This document shows positions 32,487-40,915 of a stretch of DNA of 64,000 nt, in pieces. Under the pieces are notes generated by a model. The model did no database searches and was not told the DNA's origin. It worked only from the letters and a program-made list of their open reading frames with translations. Location: contig NZ_LMHU01000011.1 in NCBI RefSeq assembly GCF_001428505.1, positions 19,742 through 83,741 on the forward strand. Direction: 5' to 3'. The stretch comes from Terrabacter sp. Root181. GTDB lineage: Bacteria; Actinomycetota; Actinomycetes; Actinomycetales; Dermatophilaceae. How positions within the stretch are numbered: position 1 is the stretch's first letter; every line of letters begins with the position of its first letter. The translations under genes and the position numbers were made by a program.

Positions 32487-34496
32487 ATGGAGTACCTCGC
32501 CCCAGGCGTCTACGTCGAGGAGGTCTCGTATCGGTCGAAGTCGATCCAGGGCGTGCCCACATCGACGACCGGCTTCGTCGGGCTGACGCACTACGGCCCT
32601 GTGCGCTACGACGGTGGCCCGCGCAACTGCGAGCCCCGCCTCGTAACCAGTTACGCCGAGTTCGAGCGGGTGTACGGCGGGCTGACGGCGCTGCAGATCG
32701 CCGGCAACCGAGTCCCCTACCTGGCCCATGCCGCACGCGCCTTCTTCCTCAACGGCGGTCGGAGGCTCTACGTCTCGCGTGTCTTCACACCGAATGCCGG
32801 TGGCCCCGGGGGCGTCGCCTCGATGCCCGTCGCCGCGCCAACGGCCGCAGCCGGAGGCAATCCTGCGCTGGACGGTGCCCGGCTCAGGGCGCGGTGGCCC
32901 GGCAAGGACGGCAACGTCACCGTCGAGGCCGTCGCGGTCCGGGGCGGAAACCTCGCGAAGCCCAAGCCGGCAGGGACCGCGGGCGAGACGCCGACGGCCA
33001 TCGGCGACCTGGTCTCGGACGCGGCGACCCACGGGATCGTCGTCGAGCTAGTCCAGGGCGCTGGGCAGGGCCAGAGCCGCGTCCCGCCGGCGGTTCCGAG
33101 CCCTGACACGTCGCCGGCCGCGCCACAGCGGCTGCTACGCATGCTCTGGATCAGCCGCGACCGCAAGACCGTGCAGCTGATCGACGACAGCGGCCAGCTG
33201 GACCCGGTGTCGTATCCGGCCGACACGCTGATCCTGCCGGTCACGGTCACCGTCATCGTGCACGGCGAGTACGGGCGGGTGGACACGTACCCCCGGCTGA
33301 ACGTCGCTGCGGCGGCATCGGGGTCGATCGATCGCGTGCTGGGCTGGAACTCCGCGGTCGACGACGACGCCCTCATCGCGTTCGAGTTCACCGGTCTGGA
33401 CGCGCAGGGAGCGACCATCGCCCGCTCGCCCGCCGTCCCACCGGATCCACCGCCGGTCGGCGGTGCGCCGCAGCCGGCCGCCTGGATCGGCAACTGGATC
33501 AAGGTCCTCCGGGCACTCGTGGGCCCGCTGGGCACACCCAAGTCGTGGACCTTGAACGGTGGCGATGACGGTGCGATGCCGGGACCGGACGACCTGAACG
33601 GGATGGACGCCGACCCTGACGACGCGACCAGGAAGGCCACCGGCCTCAAGGCGCTCGCCGAGGTCGAGGACATCGCCATCGTCGCGATGCCGGACGCGGC
33701 CGACCAGGACGAGGACGACAAGGTCTTCGTTGCGACCCAGTACCTCATCCGTCACGCCGAGGAATGCCGCTACCGGATAGCCGTGGTCGACGGGCCGAAG
33801 AGCGCGTCACTGAACAGGATCCGCAGCTTCCGCGGCAACTTCGACTCGAAGTATGCGGCGCTCTATCACCCATGGATAGAAATACTGGACCCGAACGGTC
33901 CACCAGCGCCGGGAGTGCCCACTCCTCGTCTGCTCCTGCCGCCATCCGGATTCGTCACGGGGATCTATGCGCGAAACGACATCACGCGCGGCGTATACAA
34001 GGCGCCCGCGAACGAGGTCGTCTACGGCCTCACGCGATTCGAGATGAACATCAACCAAGGGCGCAACGAGATGCTCAACCCCGAGCACATCAACGCCCTG
34101 CGCTTCTTCCCCGGGCGGGGAAACCGGGTGTGGGGTGCACGAACCTTGAGCTCGGACCCGGAGTGGCTATACGTCAGCGTGCGTCGATACTTTGCCTTCC
34201 TTGAACATTCAATCGACAAAGCCACCCAATGGGCTGTCTTCGAGCCCAACGGAGAAGCCTTGTGGCGCAACATAACCCGTACGGTGTCGGACTTCCTCGA
34301 AGTGCAATGGCGAGATGGTGCTCTCTTGGGATCCACGCCGGACGAGGCATTCTTCGTGCTTTGCGACCGCAGCAGTATGAGCCAGAACGATTTGGACAAC
34401 GGGCGTCTTATCTGCCTTATCGGGGTGGCCGTGGTGAAGCCGGCCGAATTCGTCATCTTCCGCATCGGGCAGTGGACCGCTGCCGCCAAGGGATAG
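32487..34496 (+). CDS. eCIS contractile sheath protein (first)
   Basis: The protein has 669 residues. The start MEYLAPGVYVEEVSYRSKSI is the classical start of phage-tail sheath proteins, and the C-terminal part has the sheath signature: FSSGFV-like PPSGFVTGIYARNDITRGVY, KAPANE, NINQGRNEMLNPEHINALRF, RVWGARTLSSDPEWLYVSVR, then FEPNGEALWRNITRTV. Polymers of this protein form the outer contractile cylinder. An insertion of about 200 residues in the middle (rich in Pro, Ala and Asp) probably forms surface-exposed domains. GAGAGGA lies before the ATG. Confidence 0.95.
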   Translation: MEYLAPGVYVEEVSYRSKSIQGVPTSTTGFVGLTHYGPVRYDGGPRNCEPRLVTSYAEFERVYGGLTALQIAGNRVPYLAHAARAFFLNGGRRLYVSRVFTPNAGGPGGVASMPVAAPTAAAGGNPALDGARLRARWPGKDGNVTVEAVAVRGGNLAKPKPAGTAGETPTAIGDLVSDAATHGIVVELVQGAGQGQSRVPPAVPSPDTSPAAPQRLLRMLWISRDRKTVQLIDDSGQLDPVSYPADTLILPVTVTVIVHGEYGRVDTYPRLNVAAAASGSIDRVLGWNSAVDDDALIAFEFTGLDAQGATIARSPAVPPDPPPVGGAPQPAAWIGNWIKVLRALVGPLGTPKSWTLNGGDDGAMPGPDDLNGMDADPDDATRKATGLKALAEVEDIAIVAMPDAADQDEDDKVFVATQYLIRHAEECRYRIAVVDGPKSASLNRIRSFRGNFDSKYAALYHPWIEILDPNGPPAPGVPTPRLLLPPSGFVTGIYARNDITRGVYKAPANEVVYGLTRFEMNINQGRNEMLNPEHINALRFFPGRGNRVWGARTLSSDPEWLYVSVRRYFAFLEHSIDKATQWAVFEPNGEALWRNITRTVSDFLEVQWRDGALLGSTPDEAFFVLCDRSSMSQNDLDNGRLICLIGVAVVKPAEFVIFRIGQWTAAAKG

Positions 34497-34508
34497 CGAG
34501 GCAGCGCA

Positions 34509-34967
34509 ATGGCCACAGAACGACTCAACCCGTACGGCGCATTCAGCTACATGGTCGAGTTCGGTGAGCCGCTGAACGGCGGCGGGCACCCGATCCAAGC
34601 CGGCTTCTCCGACGTGTCCGGGCTCGGCAACGAAGTGAACTACTCCGAGTACCGCACGGGAGTCGATGCAGAGAACACGGTGCGCAAGATTCCGAACACC
34701 TTCAAGATCGACGAGATCACCCTCAAGCGCGGTCTGATCGGGTCGACCGACATCTTCCAGTGGATCACCGACGTCCGGAACGGCGCCTACCAGCCGCGAA
34801 GCGTGACGATCGTGATGCTCGATGAAGCGCGCAACGACGTGCTGCACATCGTGCTGACAAACGCGCAGCCGAAGAAGTGGGTGGGTCCGACCCTGGCGGC
34901 CAAGGGTGGTGGCGAGGTCGCCATGGAGGAGCTCCACCTCGTCGCCGAGCGGATCGACTTCGAGTAG
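34509..34967 (+). CDS. eCIS inner tube protein (first)
   Basis: The protein has 152 residues and the phage T4 gp19-like tube fold pattern: NPYGAFSYMVEFGEPLNGGG, AGFSDVSGLGNEVNYSEYRT, ITLKRGLIGSTDIFQWITDV, then KKWVGPTLAAKGGGEVAMEE and LVAERIDFE. Stacked rings of this protein form the rigid tube that carries cargo. It follows the sheath gene by 12 nt, as in Pvc1/Pvc2-type loci. Confidence 0.94.
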   Translation: MATERLNPYGAFSYMVEFGEPLNGGGHPIQAGFSDVSGLGNEVNYSEYRTGVDAENTVRKIPNTFKIDEITLKRGLIGSTDIFQWITDVRNGAYQPRSVTIVMLDEARNDVLHIVLTNAQPKKWVGPTLAAKGGGEVAMEELHLVAERIDFE

Positions 34968-34975
34968 GGCCGGCC

Positions 34976-37102
34976 ATGACTCTGCCTCCCGGATTCTCCG
35001 AGTTGATGAACGAGGCCACGACGGCCTCGCCACGGCTCGGAGCCCCCGGCGTGTACTTCACGTCGGGGCTGCCGATCGGGGCCTTGGCGCCCGAGGCGAT
35101 GGATGTCGCGGCGTTCGTCGGTGTGACTGCCCGCGGGCCGGCGTGGGAGGTGACCAGCGATCCGGACGTGGAGGAAGGAGAACCGTTTCGGGCCCGGTCG
35201 GTCGCCGTCCCCGTGACGAGCTGGGATGACTACGTCGAGCTCTTCGGCGGATTCGAGGGACCCGGACTGCTGCCGTATGCGGTCTCCGCATACTTCGCCC
35301 AGGGCGGTGCGCTCGCTTACGTGGTTCGGGTCGTCGCATGGCAGCGTTGCCGCCCCGTCCCGGACCTCACGCCGCCCGGTTGCACCGAGCTCCGGATCGG
35401 GCCCGAGGAGGCGCAGCGCGGGGCCCAGTCCTCGGGGTGGCTTCGCGTGGCAGCGCGGAACGAGGGGACCTGGGGAAACCACCTGTCGATGAGCGTGCGG
35501 TTCACGCGGCGCAGGTTGACCGACATCTCGGCGAGAGTCGACAGCGCCGAGGAGCTGAAGCTGCCCCCGGGGGCGCTCGTCACGCCGGGCGCGACCCTGG
35601 TGCTGACGGCCCCGAGTCCCGACCGCCAGGCGGACCCGATGAACCTCGCGCCGGCGCGCACGGAGTACCGCACGGTCGACGAGATCCAGCGGCGGCCGCA
35701 CCTCGACATGCCCGGGTCCGACCTGTCCGTGGTGCTCGAACCCCCGGTGGACCTCACCGTCGCGATGACGGTCGACGTGGTTGAGGCCGACGTCGTCGTG
35801 ACCGACCTGGGCGACCCCGACCGGCCGAGGGTGGAGACGCTCCGAGCGGTGGGCTTCGACGAGCGGCATCCCCGCTTCGTGAAGCGAGTGATCGGGGAGG
35901 AGTCCCGGCTGATCCAGTTCGTCTCGATCGAGAACACCCAGCTCGGCGATGCAGTGCGTCGAGGACGGGTCAGCTCGGAACTCGAGCAGCCCGGGGTGGA
36001 CCTTTGGGACTCACTCGTGCCCGAGGACGTCTTCCAGGTCCGCGGTGCATCGCGGACAACGGAGTCGAGATTTCAGTGGAACGAGCCGGAGGCCCACGCT
36101 GGGGTGGGAGCGATCACGCTGATCGACGACGTGGCATCGATCGTGGTTCCGGACCTCTATGCACCCTGGGCTCGCCTGGCACCCCCGACCGTGACCGAGA
36201 CCGACACCCGGCCGCCGACCTTCGCGCGCTGCACTCCACCTGATTCGCCACAGCCGCCGCCACCCGCGTCGCCGCCCGGCCTGCGCCTCGACCCGACCGA
36301 CCCGGTCGATCGGGCGCACATACTCACGTTGCAGCAGGCCCTCGTGTCCTGGGCCGAGGCTGCGCAACGCGTAGTCCTGCTCGACGTCCCACCCGGGTTG
36401 ACGATGGGTCAGGTGCTCGCGTGGCGCGCGCAGCTCGACTCGGGCTTCGCCGCCGCATACCACCCCTGGCTGCGTACCCCGGCTCCGCCCAGCACGGTGC
36501 GACCGGTGCCGCCATCGGCCGTCGCTGCTGGAGTCATCGCGCGCAGCGAGCGAGCATACGGAATCGCCCGGGGCCCCGCCAACGAGATCGGCGTCAGCAT
36601 CGTCGATGTCGAGACGGCCGTCTCGCCGGCCGACCACACGACGCTGCATCGGCTCGGGGTGAACGTCTTCCTGGTGGACATCGACGGCATACGGCTCACC
36701 GCTGCCCGCACGCTCTCCTCCGACGCGCAATGGCGTCAGCTCAGCGTGCGGCGCCTGCTGCTGTCCATCGAAAGGGCCTGCCGGGCACGGCTCGCGTGGG
36801 CGGTCTTCGAGCCGAACGATTCTCGGCTGCGTGACGCTCTGCGACGACAGCTGGACAGCATGCTGCACGCGCTGTTCGAGCAGGGCTCCTTCGCCGGGTC
36901 CACCGCCGATGAGTCGTGGTTCGTGCACATCGCCGAGCCGGATGACTCGAAGGCACAGGTCGACGCCGCTCGGGTCATCGTCGAGATCGGTGTGGCACCG
37001 GCGGAGCCGCTGGAGTTCATCATCGTCCAGGTGGCGCTGCAACCCGAAGGCGACATCAAGGTCGCGCTCAGAAGCGGAGCGGGGGTGGGCGTCGGTGCCT
37101 GA
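34976..37102 (+). CDS. eCIS second sheath-like protein
   Basis: The protein has 708 residues. It begins GAPGVYFTSGLPIGALAPEA, a sheath-like N-terminus without the conserved PGVYVEE ending, and has a sheath C-terminal domain: AAGVIARSERAYGIARGPAN, LGVNVFLVDIDGIRLTAART, LSSDAQWRQLSVRRLLLSIE, then AVFEPND. Sheath paralogues like Pvc3 or Pvc4 usually form the ring next to the baseplate or mix with the main sheath. The ATG at 34976 lies 9 nt after the tube stop. A proline-rich stretch near residues 420-435 may be a linker. Confidence 0.88.
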   Translation: MTLPPGFSELMNEATTASPRLGAPGVYFTSGLPIGALAPEAMDVAAFVGVTARGPAWEVTSDPDVEEGEPFRARSVAVPVTSWDDYVELFGGFEGPGLLPYAVSAYFAQGGALAYVVRVVAWQRCRPVPDLTPPGCTELRIGPEEAQRGAQSSGWLRVAARNEGTWGNHLSMSVRFTRRRLTDISARVDSAEELKLPPGALVTPGATLVLTAPSPDRQADPMNLAPARTEYRTVDEIQRRPHLDMPGSDLSVVLEPPVDLTVAMTVDVVEADVVVTDLGDPDRPRVETLRAVGFDERHPRFVKRVIGEESRLIQFVSIENTQLGDAVRRGRVSSELEQPGVDLWDSLVPEDVFQVRGASRTTESRFQWNEPEAHAGVGAITLIDDVASIVVPDLYAPWARLAPPTVTETDTRPPTFARCTPPDSPQPPPPASPPGLRLDPTDPVDRAHILTLQQALVSWAEAAQRVVLLDVPPGLTMGQVLAWRAQLDSGFAAAYHPWLRTPAPPSTVRPVPPSAVAAGVIARSERAYGIARGPANEIGVSIVDVETAVSPADHTTLHRLGVNVFLVDIDGIRLTAARTLSSDAQWRQLSVRRLLLSIERACRARLAWAVFEPNDSRLRDALRRQLDSMLHALFEQGSFAGSTADESWFVHIAEPDDSKAQVDAARVIVEIGVAPAEPLEFIIVQVALQPEGDIKVALRSGAGVGVGA

Positions 37103-37601
37103 CCTTCTCGCTCGGACCTTTCAGTTCAGGGTCACCCTCACGCAGTCACCGGCGGTCCCACCCGTCGGCGGGACGGATCAACCCTCGCAGTCCGGTGTGT
37201 TCACCGACGGGGCGTTCGCGGAGTGCACCGGCCTCGACATGGAGATGGACGTCGGTGAGTACGTCGAGGGCGGTCGCAACAACGGAATCCTCCAACACCT
37301 TGGCCGCACCAAGACGTCGCGGATCACGCTTCGCCGCGGCATGCTCTTCCCGATCGGCGGCAGGGTCAATGCCGAGCTGTGGCAGTGGTTCCAGGACGTC
37401 GTCGACGGAGTCCGGCCGTTGCGACGCTACGACGGCACGATCAGCATCCTCGACGACGGTGACCGGGCGGTCGCGACCTGGAGGTTCGTCCGCGGACTGC
37501 CTGCGAAGCTCGTCGGTCCCCAACTGAACGCCGCCACCGGAGCGGTTGCCATCGAAGAGCTCCAGATCGCCCATGAAGGACTCCGCTGGGAGGCCCGATG
37601 A
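37095..37601 (+). CDS. eCIS second tube protein
   Basis: The protein has 168 residues from the GTG at 37095, which overlaps the sheath-2 stop by 8 nt. The tube-protein pattern is clear: FQFRVTLTQ, GAFAECTGLDMEMDVGEYVE, GRTKTSRITLRRGMLF, WQWFQDVVDGVRPLRRYDGT, then LPAKLVGPQLNAATGAVAIE and LQIAHEGL. Compared with the first tube protein it probably forms the ring adapting the tube to the baseplate (Pvc5-like). Confidence 0.9.
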   Translation: MPDLLARTFQFRVTLTQSPAVPPVGGTDQPSQSGVFTDGAFAECTGLDMEMDVGEYVEGGRNNGILQHLGRTKTSRITLRRGMLFPIGGRVNAELWQWFQDVVDGVRPLRRYDGTISILDDGDRAVATWRFVRGLPAKLVGPQLNAATGAVAIEELQIAHEGLRWEAR

Positions 37602-38965
37602 GCGACAAGAAGTTCGAGAAGGCCGTCCTCACAGAGGTCGAGCAGAAGCCGTCCAACCCGCCTCGAGAGATCAAGAGAATCGAGGTCCAGATCAATCCGG
37701 CGACCCTGCGTCTGCAGACCACGGCCAGCGTCGACAGCGGCAAGGACACCGGTCGACAGCGCACGCAATACCAGGGCACGACGTCGACGCTGTCATTCGA
37801 CCTGACCTTCGACACCTCCGACGAGGGCACCACAGACGTGCCGATCGACGTCCGCAAGCGGACCGCTGAGATCGAACGGTTCGTGTGGCCCGTCACAAAG
37901 AAGGCGGCGCCGCCTCGGGTCCAGTTCACCTACGGGACGCTCCATGTCGTCGGCGTCATGACCAGCGTCAACATCGACTTCGACCTGTTCAGCTTCAGTG
38001 GCGTCCCGCTGCGCGCGAAGTGCGCGGTGCAGATCAAGGAGCAGAAGGCCGAGTTCGACCTGACGCAGGACGGCGCCGGCGCCAACACCGGCGCGGGCGC
38101 CTCGGACGTCCTGCGACCCGGGGCCGCGGGCGGCCAGCCGTCGGGCGCAGACGGGACACCCCGCCGCCCCACCGACCGCACGGGAGCGGCCGTCGCAGGA
38201 GAGAGCGCGCCGTCGTTCGCCAACCGGATGGGTCTTGACCCCAAGGCGTGGAAAGGCCTCCAGGGCATCGACGACCCGATGAACCTGACCGCCGGTGAGC
38301 AGATCGACTACGCGTCGGACCTGTCCCTCGACGTGGGGCTTGGCGTTCAGGTCGGCCCGGGGGCGGTCTCGTCGGCGCCCCCGGCGGCCGGGCCCACCGC
38401 GTCCGAACTTCCTGCGAGCCCCGTCCCCACATCCCTACCTCTGAGCGGACCCGACCTGACGGCGGCCGGCGGCCTAACGAACGCACTCGGTCGCCTCGCG
38501 GCCAGCGCGGCGGCTGGCGCTGCGGCGGCCGCCGTTGCCTCGTTCACCGGAGCGGCCGCGCGGTCGGGGTCTGGCACAGCGACGACACCTGACGCCCCGA
38601 GCACGCCGTTTGCCTCGGCCCAGCCGGGCACCGACCGTCCCGACCCGCGCGCCGTGACGTACGGGTATGGCGCGCCACTGCGACCGCGGCGGGCCGTGGT
38701 CGGGCCCGCTGCGGTCGGTCTGGTCCACCAGCGGCAGCGCCGGCTCGCGGCAGGAGGGGAGCTACCGCCCGAGTCACACGACTCCACGGTTCCCAGCTGG
38801 CAGGCGCTCTCGGCCCATGAGATGGCACTGGCGCCGGGGCCCGACGGCGGCGGGTGCGGGTGCGGCTCCGGCGGGTGTGACGGCGGGTGCGGCTCTGGCA
38901 GCGGGGGATGCTCGCACGGCTCGACAACGGTCGTGCGCGGGTCATGCGCAGGAGGTTGTCCATGA
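37598..38965 (+). CDS. eCIS LysM-type baseplate protein (Pvc7-like) with Gly/Cys-rich tail
   Basis: The protein has 455 residues. Residues 1-155 are the CIS baseplate adaptor domain (KRIEVQINPATLRLQTTASV, STLSFDLTFDTSDEGTTDVP, VQFTYGTLHVVGVMTSVNID) of Pvc7/gp53-like proteins, which hold tube and spike together. Residues 208-245 (FANRMGLDPKAWKGLQGIDD, then PMNLTAGEQI) resemble a LysM module. A long Ala/Pro/Gly-rich region follows, and the last 35 residues are glycine with seven cysteines (GCGSGGCDGGCGSGSGGC). The start overlaps the previous stop (ATGA). The Cys-rich tail is unusual for the family and could bind metal or form disulfides. Confidence 0.85.
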   Translation: MSDKKFEKAVLTEVEQKPSNPPREIKRIEVQINPATLRLQTTASVDSGKDTGRQRTQYQGTTSTLSFDLTFDTSDEGTTDVPIDVRKRTAEIERFVWPVTKKAAPPRVQFTYGTLHVVGVMTSVNIDFDLFSFSGVPLRAKCAVQIKEQKAEFDLTQDGAGANTGAGASDVLRPGAAGGQPSGADGTPRRPTDRTGAAVAGESAPSFANRMGLDPKAWKGLQGIDDPMNLTAGEQIDYASDLSLDVGLGVQVGPGAVSSAPPAAGPTASELPASPVPTSLPLSGPDLTAAGGLTNALGRLAASAAAGAAAAAVASFTGAAARSGSGTATTPDAPSTPFASAQPGTDRPDPRAVTYGYGAPLRPRRAVVGPAAVGLVHQRQRRLAAGGELPPESHDSTVPSWQALSAHEMALAPGPDGGGCGCGSGGCDGGCGSGSGGCSHGSTTVVRGSCAGGCP

Positions 38966-39150
38966 GCCTGCACATCGGCGACATCACCTCCGAAGTCAGG
39001 GTCGAAGGGCCGGTGCCGACTGGAGGGCCTCCGGCCGGCGGAGCCCAGCAGCCCGCGCAGCCGTGGGATTTCATCGAGCGGCATCGACTGCTGGACGAAG
39101 AGGTGTCCGACCTGCGTCGGCGCACGGACTCGGAGGGATTCGATGGCTGA
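38962..39150 (+). CDS. Small eCIS protein (Pvc6/DUF5908-like position)
   Basis: The protein has 62 residues. AGGAGG lies 6 nt before the ATG at 38962, which overlaps the LysM-protein stop, so it is translated. The sequence MSLHIGDITSEVRVEGPVPT starts with a short strand, then a Gly/Pro linker and a helix (LLDEEVSDLRRR). Small proteins at this position in PVC-type loci are baseplate components. The family match is by size and position only. Confidence 0.7.
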   Translation: MSLHIGDITSEVRVEGPVPTGGPPAGGAQQPAQPWDFIERHRLLDEEVSDLRRRTDSEGFDG

Positions 39151-40228
39151 GACTCCGGCATACGCATCCGCCAGTCCCGTGCTCAGCGTCGACGGCAGCC
39201 GCGAGCCTGACCTCGCCCGGGACCTCGTCCGCCTCGAGGTCGCCGAGACGACGGAAGGGCTTCGCACCCTCGTCGCCCACGTGCTCGGAAATGCCCCTCG
39301 GGTTCAGTCCTCCAAAGACGTCGTCGAGTACCTGGACGGCAGGACGCTCGACTTCGGCAAACGGCTACAGGTGTCCATCGGACCACCGGGCACCGAGAAG
39401 ATCGTGTTCAAGGGCGTCATCTCCGCGATCGGTGCCGACTTCGCCGACGGGGATGCTCCGACGATCGTCATCCACGCAGAGGACGATCTCATGCGACTCC
39501 GGTTGACCCAGCGTTCGGCGACATACCTCAAGGTCACGGATGCCGACGTCCTGCGCACGATCGCGTCGAAGCATGGCCTCACCGCCAAACCAGACGTCGA
39601 CGGGCCGACCTACGACGTTGTGCAGCAGTTCAACCAGAGCGACCTGGCCTTCCTTCGCGAACGTGCGAGAAGGATCCGCGCCGAGCTGTGGGCGGACGAC
39701 GGCGCGCTTCGCCTGACAACGCGCGACCGACGGCCGAGCACGACGGCGACCCTGACGCGGGGTGGGGACCTCATCTCGCTCACCGCTCGCGCCGACCTCG
39801 CCGAGCAGTGCACGTCCGTTCGCGCTGCGGGGTACGACGCATTGTCACGCAAGTCCATCGACGCGGAGGCTCCCGCCTCGACGGTGAATGCCGAGACGAC
39901 CGGCGGCCGGACCGGGCCGCAGACTCTCGAACGCGCCCTCGGTGAGCTGCCCGGGCGACTCATCCGTGACGTCCCCGTCGCCGAAACGGAAGCGCGCGCG
40001 TACTCACGTGCGGAGATGCTCGGCCGCTCGCGGCGTTTCGTCCGTGTCCGCGGGGTCACCAGTGGCACGCCTCAGCTGCTGGTCGGCACCCAGGTCACCC
40101 TGTCGCGCTGCGGCCGGCCCTTCGACGGCCCCGGCTACTACGTCACCGCCTTTCGGCACACGTACGACCTACGGAACGGGATGCGCACGCATTTCGACGC
40201 CGAGCGACCGACTGTCAACGCGAGCTGA
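39143..40228 (+). CDS. eCIS spike protein, gpD-like half (Pvc8 N-terminal equivalent)
   Basis: The protein has 361 residues. The phage late-control protein D plan is clear: ASASPVLSVDGSREPDLARD at the start, then IHAEDDLMRLRLTQRSATYL, LRTIASKHGLTAKPDVDGPT, YDVVQQFNQSDLAFLRERAR, AELWADDGALRL and GPGYYVTAFRHTYDLRNGMR. With gpV it forms the hub that carries the tip. In PVC-type systems one Pvc8 polypeptide has both halves; here they are separate genes. It overlaps the small gene by 8 nt. Confidence 0.9.
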   Translation: MAETPAYASASPVLSVDGSREPDLARDLVRLEVAETTEGLRTLVAHVLGNAPRVQSSKDVVEYLDGRTLDFGKRLQVSIGPPGTEKIVFKGVISAIGADFADGDAPTIVIHAEDDLMRLRLTQRSATYLKVTDADVLRTIASKHGLTAKPDVDGPTYDVVQQFNQSDLAFLRERARRIRAELWADDGALRLTTRDRRPSTTATLTRGGDLISLTARADLAEQCTSVRAAGYDALSRKSIDAEAPASTVNAETTGGRTGPQTLERALGELPGRLIRDVPVAETEARAYSRAEMLGRSRRFVRVRGVTSGTPQLLVGTQVTLSRCGRPFDGPGYYVTAFRHTYDLRNGMRTHFDAERPTVNAS

Positions 40229-40246
40229 GCGGAAGGGGACCCCGCA

Positions 40247-40915
40247 ATGACCGAGAACAGGCACCCGCCGAACTGGACCGGCTCCAGCTTCTTCGGGCTC
40301 TACCCCGCGATCGTCACCGACATCGTCGACCGGGATCGGCTGAGCCGGGTCGAGGTCAGCTTCCCGTGGCTGGGGGACGGGGGTTCGGATGTCCGCGCCT
40401 GGGCGACACTGCTGACCCCGTACGCCGACGACGACCAGGGCTTCGTGGCCCTGCCCGAGGTCGGCACCCAGGTCGTGGTGGGGTTCGAGGCGGGCGACCT
40501 GCATCGCCCGTACGTGGTCGGCTCGTGCTGGAACGGCAAGGAGATGATGCCCGTCACTCCGACCCGCCCGAACGACAAGCGACTCATCAAGACCAGGTCC
40601 GGCAGCCTCCTGGAGTTCGACGACACCTCCGGAGCGACGAAGGTCACGCTGTCGACGTCCAAGGGTCACAAGGTCGTTCTCGACGAGGGGTCCCTGCAGC
40701 TGCAGATCACCCACCAGAACGGATCGAGCATCACGTTCACGGCATCGGGGCAGATCCAGATCCAGGCCAACGCCACCGTGGACGTCACGGCGTCCGTGCT
40801 GAACGTGCACGCGCCCGTCGCGAACTTCGACGGAATCATCAACTGCACCAACGTGGTGGCCTCGGTCGGCATCTCATCGCCGCTGTACACCCCCGGCGTC
40901 GGGAACGTCTGGTGA
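40247..40915 (+). CDS. eCIS spike protein, gpV/VgrG-like OB-fold and beta-helix half
   Basis: The protein has 222 residues. The N-terminal OB-fold reads FGLYPAIVTDIVDRDRLSRV, WATLLTPYADDDQGFVALPE, GTQVVVGFEAGDLHRPYVVG. Residues 110-222 are repeated short strands (KVTLSTSKGHKVVLDEGSLQ, SSITFTASGQIQIQANATVD), the triple beta-helix of the needle tip. GGAAGGGG lies before the ATG. No separate PAAR gene is seen, so this protein may form the tip alone. Confidence 0.9.
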   Translation: MTENRHPPNWTGSSFFGLYPAIVTDIVDRDRLSRVEVSFPWLGDGGSDVRAWATLLTPYADDDQGFVALPEVGTQVVVGFEAGDLHRPYVVGSCWNGKEMMPVTPTRPNDKRLIKTRSGSLLEFDDTSGATKVTLSTSKGHKVVLDEGSLQLQITHQNGSSITFTASGQIQIQANATVDVTASVLNVHAPVANFDGIINCTNVVASVGISSPLYTPGVGNVW

